Part shown: piece by piece, positions 6,150 through 8,118 of the stretch
Layout of the letters: every line of letters begins with the position of its first letter
Numbering within the stretch: the stretch's first letter is position 1
Assembly: GCA_947074265.1 (NCBI GenBank)
Contig: CAMTPD010000043.1
Location: 1-8,118 of the forward strand
Origin: an uncultured Porphyromonadaceae bacterium
GTDB taxonomy: Bacteria > Bacteroidota > Bacteroidia > Bacteroidales > CAMTPD01
DNA: 8,118 nt
Direction of reading: 5' to 3'
Translations under genes and position numbers: made by a program
The notes under the pieces: generated by a model
Database searches by the model: none
Told to the model about the DNA's origin: nothing
The model's input: only the letters and a program-made list of their open reading frames with translations

Positions 6150-6268
6150 CTTTTAGATTAACAAAATAGTTAATTTAACGACTGCTATACTCTCCTGTTT
6201 ACAAAGAATGGACTCTTATTCCTGATAAAGTAAGGTGTCAAGAACAAATAATTAATTGGTATATCGAA

Positions 6269-7213
6269 TTATTCGAATAGCATGAATGTTTTGGATGGCA
6301 GGTCATAATATACATTGTATATGTAGGCATTTCCTTGTTTAAACTGACTGTCTTCCGGTGCAGGTAAATAAATATCTTTCCACCCGCTATATCCTTGTTC
6401 TACTTCGACATTTAGTTTTACTAATATGTTTCCTTCTAGTGTGAAAGGGACTAAATCTACATAGTATATGCTATCTACTCTCGTAAGATTTATTCGTTGA
6501 TTGGAGTCTACAGTAGGGGCAGGCGTAACTATGCCCGTAGCAAGTTGTAAGGTACATGCCGAAACGGTAGGAGCAGAAATATCTCCTGAATAATAATTAA
6601 GAATCTTTTGACCTTCTCCTGCATGTATATTAAGTTGAATGTGGGTACATAATTGCTGAAAAATAACTTGGATAGGTTCATTGGCAAGTTCTGAGACCAC
6701 TATGTTTTCTTGTTTCCACCATAAGAAGTCTAAGCTGTTGGCAAAACCAACCTTTTCTCCTCCCGCACCATTGGAGTTGACAAATGTAAGCTGGTTGTTA
6801 TATGTTGTGTTGAGTTCGGACACAGCGTATGCATTGTAGGTTCCCGGTGGCAGCTTTAATTCGTATTGACTCGATATTGGTGTCATTGTTCCTTGGGTAT
6901 TCGATTTTAAAATCGAAAAAGCAAAAGGAGTTCCGGTTATAGGTGTAATATTCTCTTTGTATATGTACATGTGTACATATCTATTTACAGGGAAAGGTAT
7001 TGTATCGGGAGTATAAATACCGCGTGTTACAAATTCATTTTTCGACACAGAACTAACTTGTGCTTCAAAAGCAATTGTATAATATTTTGTTGTATCCGTT
7101 TTATCCGAACTCGGAATGTCTTCAATATTGATACGATAAGACTCTCCTGCACACGAGGTTATGAAAAGCAAAAGGAGAAATAATCCACATGTGTATAACT
7201 GATTCTGTTTCAT
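6269..7213 (-). CDS. Fimbrillin/FimB-Mfa2-like lipoprotein, distal gene
   Basis: A 314-residue secreted lipoprotein. A type II signal peptide spans residues 1-20 and ends in the lipobox ITSC with Cys21, so it should be lipid-anchored after outer-membrane transfer. The body is beta-rich. It shows the pattern of Bacteroidales fimbrillin-superfamily proteins: a first domain ending in LPPGTYNAYAVS (121-132), then DFLWW (162-166), a strand ending CTHIQLNI (189-196), and a second domain closing with GNAYIYNVYYD (294-304). The same landmarks in the same order occur in the upstream neighbour, so the two are tandem paralogs. Such proteins serve as fimbrial anchor, tip or accessory subunits; which role applies cannot be told. 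It starts 12 bases after the neighbour's stop. It ends shortly after the Y-rich strand and lacks the C-terminal Trp-containing strand seen in the neighbour. AT-rich relative to the redox operon. Confidence 0.8.
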   Translation of the reverse strand: MKQNQLYTCGLFLLLLFITSCAGESYRINIEDIPSSDKTDTTKYYTIAFEAQVSSVSKNEFVTRGIYTPDTIPFPVNRYVHMYIYKENITPITGTPFAFSILKSNTQGTMTPISSQYELKLPPGTYNAYAVSELNTTYNNQLTFVNSNGAGGEKVGFANSLDFLWWKQENIVVSELANEPIQVIFQQLCTHIQLNIHAGEGQKILNYYSGDISAPTVSACTLQLATGIVTPAPTVDSNQRINLTRVDSIYYVDLVPFTLEGNILVKLNVEVEQGYSGWKDIYLPAPEDSQFKQGNAYIYNVYYDLPSKTFMLFE

Positions 7214-7225
7214 GCTAAAATAACT

Positions 7226-8118
7226 TTACTGTACATTAATATCACCTTCTTGATGCTCAATCCATGGTGCAATAACCACGTCGTCAACAATGATTGTATC
7301 TTGTTCAATTAATATATTGTAGTGGTAAGAATAACCACTTCGATAACCGTTTTCTAATGGCGGAATTGCAGTGTTTAGCATATATCCGTTTCCATCGCTT
7401 AATGTTATGGCTGCAGCTACAGGATTTTCTTTATCAGTCATGTATGGAAGGAATATAAACTTTGCTGTTAATCCATCGATCAGACCAATCCCTACGTCTC
7501 CGGGATCTGTACTCATTTGAGCAATTTCACCCGTCATGAGATCCCAAACAGCAGTACCATTCAATGTAGGGACTCCAGTGCCGGCATATATAATACTTTC
7601 TACTCCCAAAGATCCGTTGTCGACGATTGAGAGCACAATTTGAGAAGCGCAATGTTTGAATGTGAGGTCAACAACAGAACCATTTTCAACGATATTAATG
7701 TCCTGCATTCCACACCACAAGTAATCGGTACCATTTATCATATTAGCACCTATATTATTGGTGAATGTTGGTGGAAGTGAATCCTGTTTAGACGATACTG
7801 CGTAAAAATTATAAGAGCCGACAGGCACACTTATGGGTTTAGCTACAGGCGATAATGTGCCAACTTGTAACGATTCATATGTCGTAGTACTTATTGGTTC
7901 GTTATTTCCATTGTAGTTAAACGTATATATTTGAGCTAGACAATTTTGGGGAAATGGAGTCAAGGCTCGAGTATAATTGCTTTCTATTCTAGGATTGAAA
8001 TAAACAATATTTCTTTTGTTCGGATCATATCCCGGAACTCTGTTGTCTTCTATTATCCATTCATTTTTTACACACCCCATTGTAAATAGACAAAAGAGCA
8101 GAATAGTTGTTCCTATAT
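7226..8118 (-). CDS. Fimbrillin-family lipoprotein, 5' end beyond window
   Basis: The reading frame is open to the last base of the window; the ATG at 8080 is not the true start. Upstream in-frame codons give IGTTILLFCLFTMGC, a hydrophobic signal-peptide core ending in a lipobox-like TMGC, so that ATG encodes the residue two before the lipidated Cys. Counting from that Met, landmarks are ESNYTRALTPFP (33-44), VPVGSYNFYAVS (85-96), DYLW (119-122), CASQIVLSI (144-152), a Y-rich strand GYSYHYNILIE (249-259) and a terminal APWIEHQEGDINV strand. These fit the fimbrillin (Mfa-like) family, with two beta domains and a C-terminal Trp strand. It shares the order of motifs with the following gene, which starts 12 bases after its stop, so they form one operon. 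Probably a fimbrial shaft, tip or accessory subunit on the outer surface. Confidence 0.82.
   Translation of the reverse strand, partial: IGTTILLFCLFTMGCVKNEWIIEDNRVPGYDPNKRNIVYFNPRIESNYTRALTPFPQNCLAQIYTFNYNGNNEPISTTTYESLQVGTLSPVAKPISVPVGSYNFYAVSSKQDSLPPTFTNNIGANMINGTDYLWCGMQDINIVENGSVVDLTFKHCASQIVLSIVDNGSLGVESIIYAGTGVPTLNGTAVWDLMTGEIAQMSTDPGDVGIGLIDGLTAKFIFLPYMTDKENPVAAAITLSDGNGYMLNTAIPPLENGYRSGYSYHYNILIEQDTIIVDDVVIAPWIEHQEGDINVQ

Larger units (their letters stand above)
6042..6215 (-). promoter_or_regulatory. 13-bp perfect inverted repeat covering the kinase start codon
   Basis: GAGTCCATTCTTT at 6042-6054 and AAAGAATGGACTC at 6203-6215 are exact reverse complements, 148 bases apart. On the minus strand the first arm is the kinase translation start (AAAGA-ATG-GACTC). 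A leftward transcript that begins upstream of 6215 would therefore carry GAGTCCATTCTTT, able to pair over 13 bp with the start site and hide it. A transcript from the nearer promoter (-7 box 6071-6078) would lack that arm. The repeat is seen directly; the regulatory role is inference. A chance pair or a small inverted duplication of the kinase 5' end is the alternative. Confidence 0.5.

Noticed and set aside
6209..6226. Tiny plus-strand frame MDSYS-stop resembling the kinase N-terminus MDSF
   Set aside because: Only five codons long. The likeness comes from the 13-bp inverted repeat already reported and does not support a gene.
6113..6268. LytTR-type paired 9-bp direct repeats upstream of the kinase
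   Set aside because: GTTAA-containing motifs occur on the minus strand near 6157-6180, but their start-to-start spacing is about 17 rather than about 21 bases, and AT-rich sequence gives such motifs by chance.

Overview
The window looks like the chromosome of a Bacteroidales bacterium, most likely Bacteroidaceae. Supporting signs are promoters that fit the Bacteroides pattern (TTG, 19 bases, TAnnTTTG), near absence of Shine-Dalgarno sites, two fimbrillin-type lipoproteins, and a LytS/LytTR two-component pair. The genus cannot be fixed from the sequence alone. Every gene I can support lies on the minus strand, so gene order runs from the right end to the left end.

Right end (about 6270-8118): two tandem lipoprotein genes of the Bacteroidales fimbrillin/FimB-Mfa2 type, 12 bases apart. 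The upstream one runs off the window; its in-frame signal peptide continues to the last base, so the apparent start at 8080 is internal. They are visibly more AT-rich than the genes to the left. A 219-base gap follows (6050-6268). It holds a candidate -7 box, a 9-bp inverted repeat, and a 13-bp perfect inverted repeat whose left arm contains the start codon of the kinase gene.

Centre (319-6049): a tightly packed six-gene run that reads as one operon. The order is a LytS-type histidine kinase, a LytTR response regulator, a membrane iron-sulfur protein that looks like NapH fused to NapG, an exported or lipid-anchored aldo/keto reductase with two C-terminal [4Fe-4S] motifs, a DUF1893 protein (ATGA overlap with the reductase), and a six-helix membrane protein resembling an ECF transporter S component. 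My working model is inference: the two-component pair controls a membrane redox device in which the NapH/NapG-like protein carries electrons across the inner membrane to the iron-sulfur reductase, while the last two genes handle an unknown small molecule or cofactor. I know of no described system with exactly this content, and the substrate cannot be read from the sequence.

Left end (1-318): the 5' half of a tRNA-Ser(UGA) gene with a well-matched promoter, then a 276-base gap with no protein gene. The gap contains an oppositely directed, equally well-matched promoter pointing at a compact array of four 22-23-base dyad-symmetric units. This array lies just past the operon's last stop codon and could be a structured RNA, an operator array or an operon-end element.
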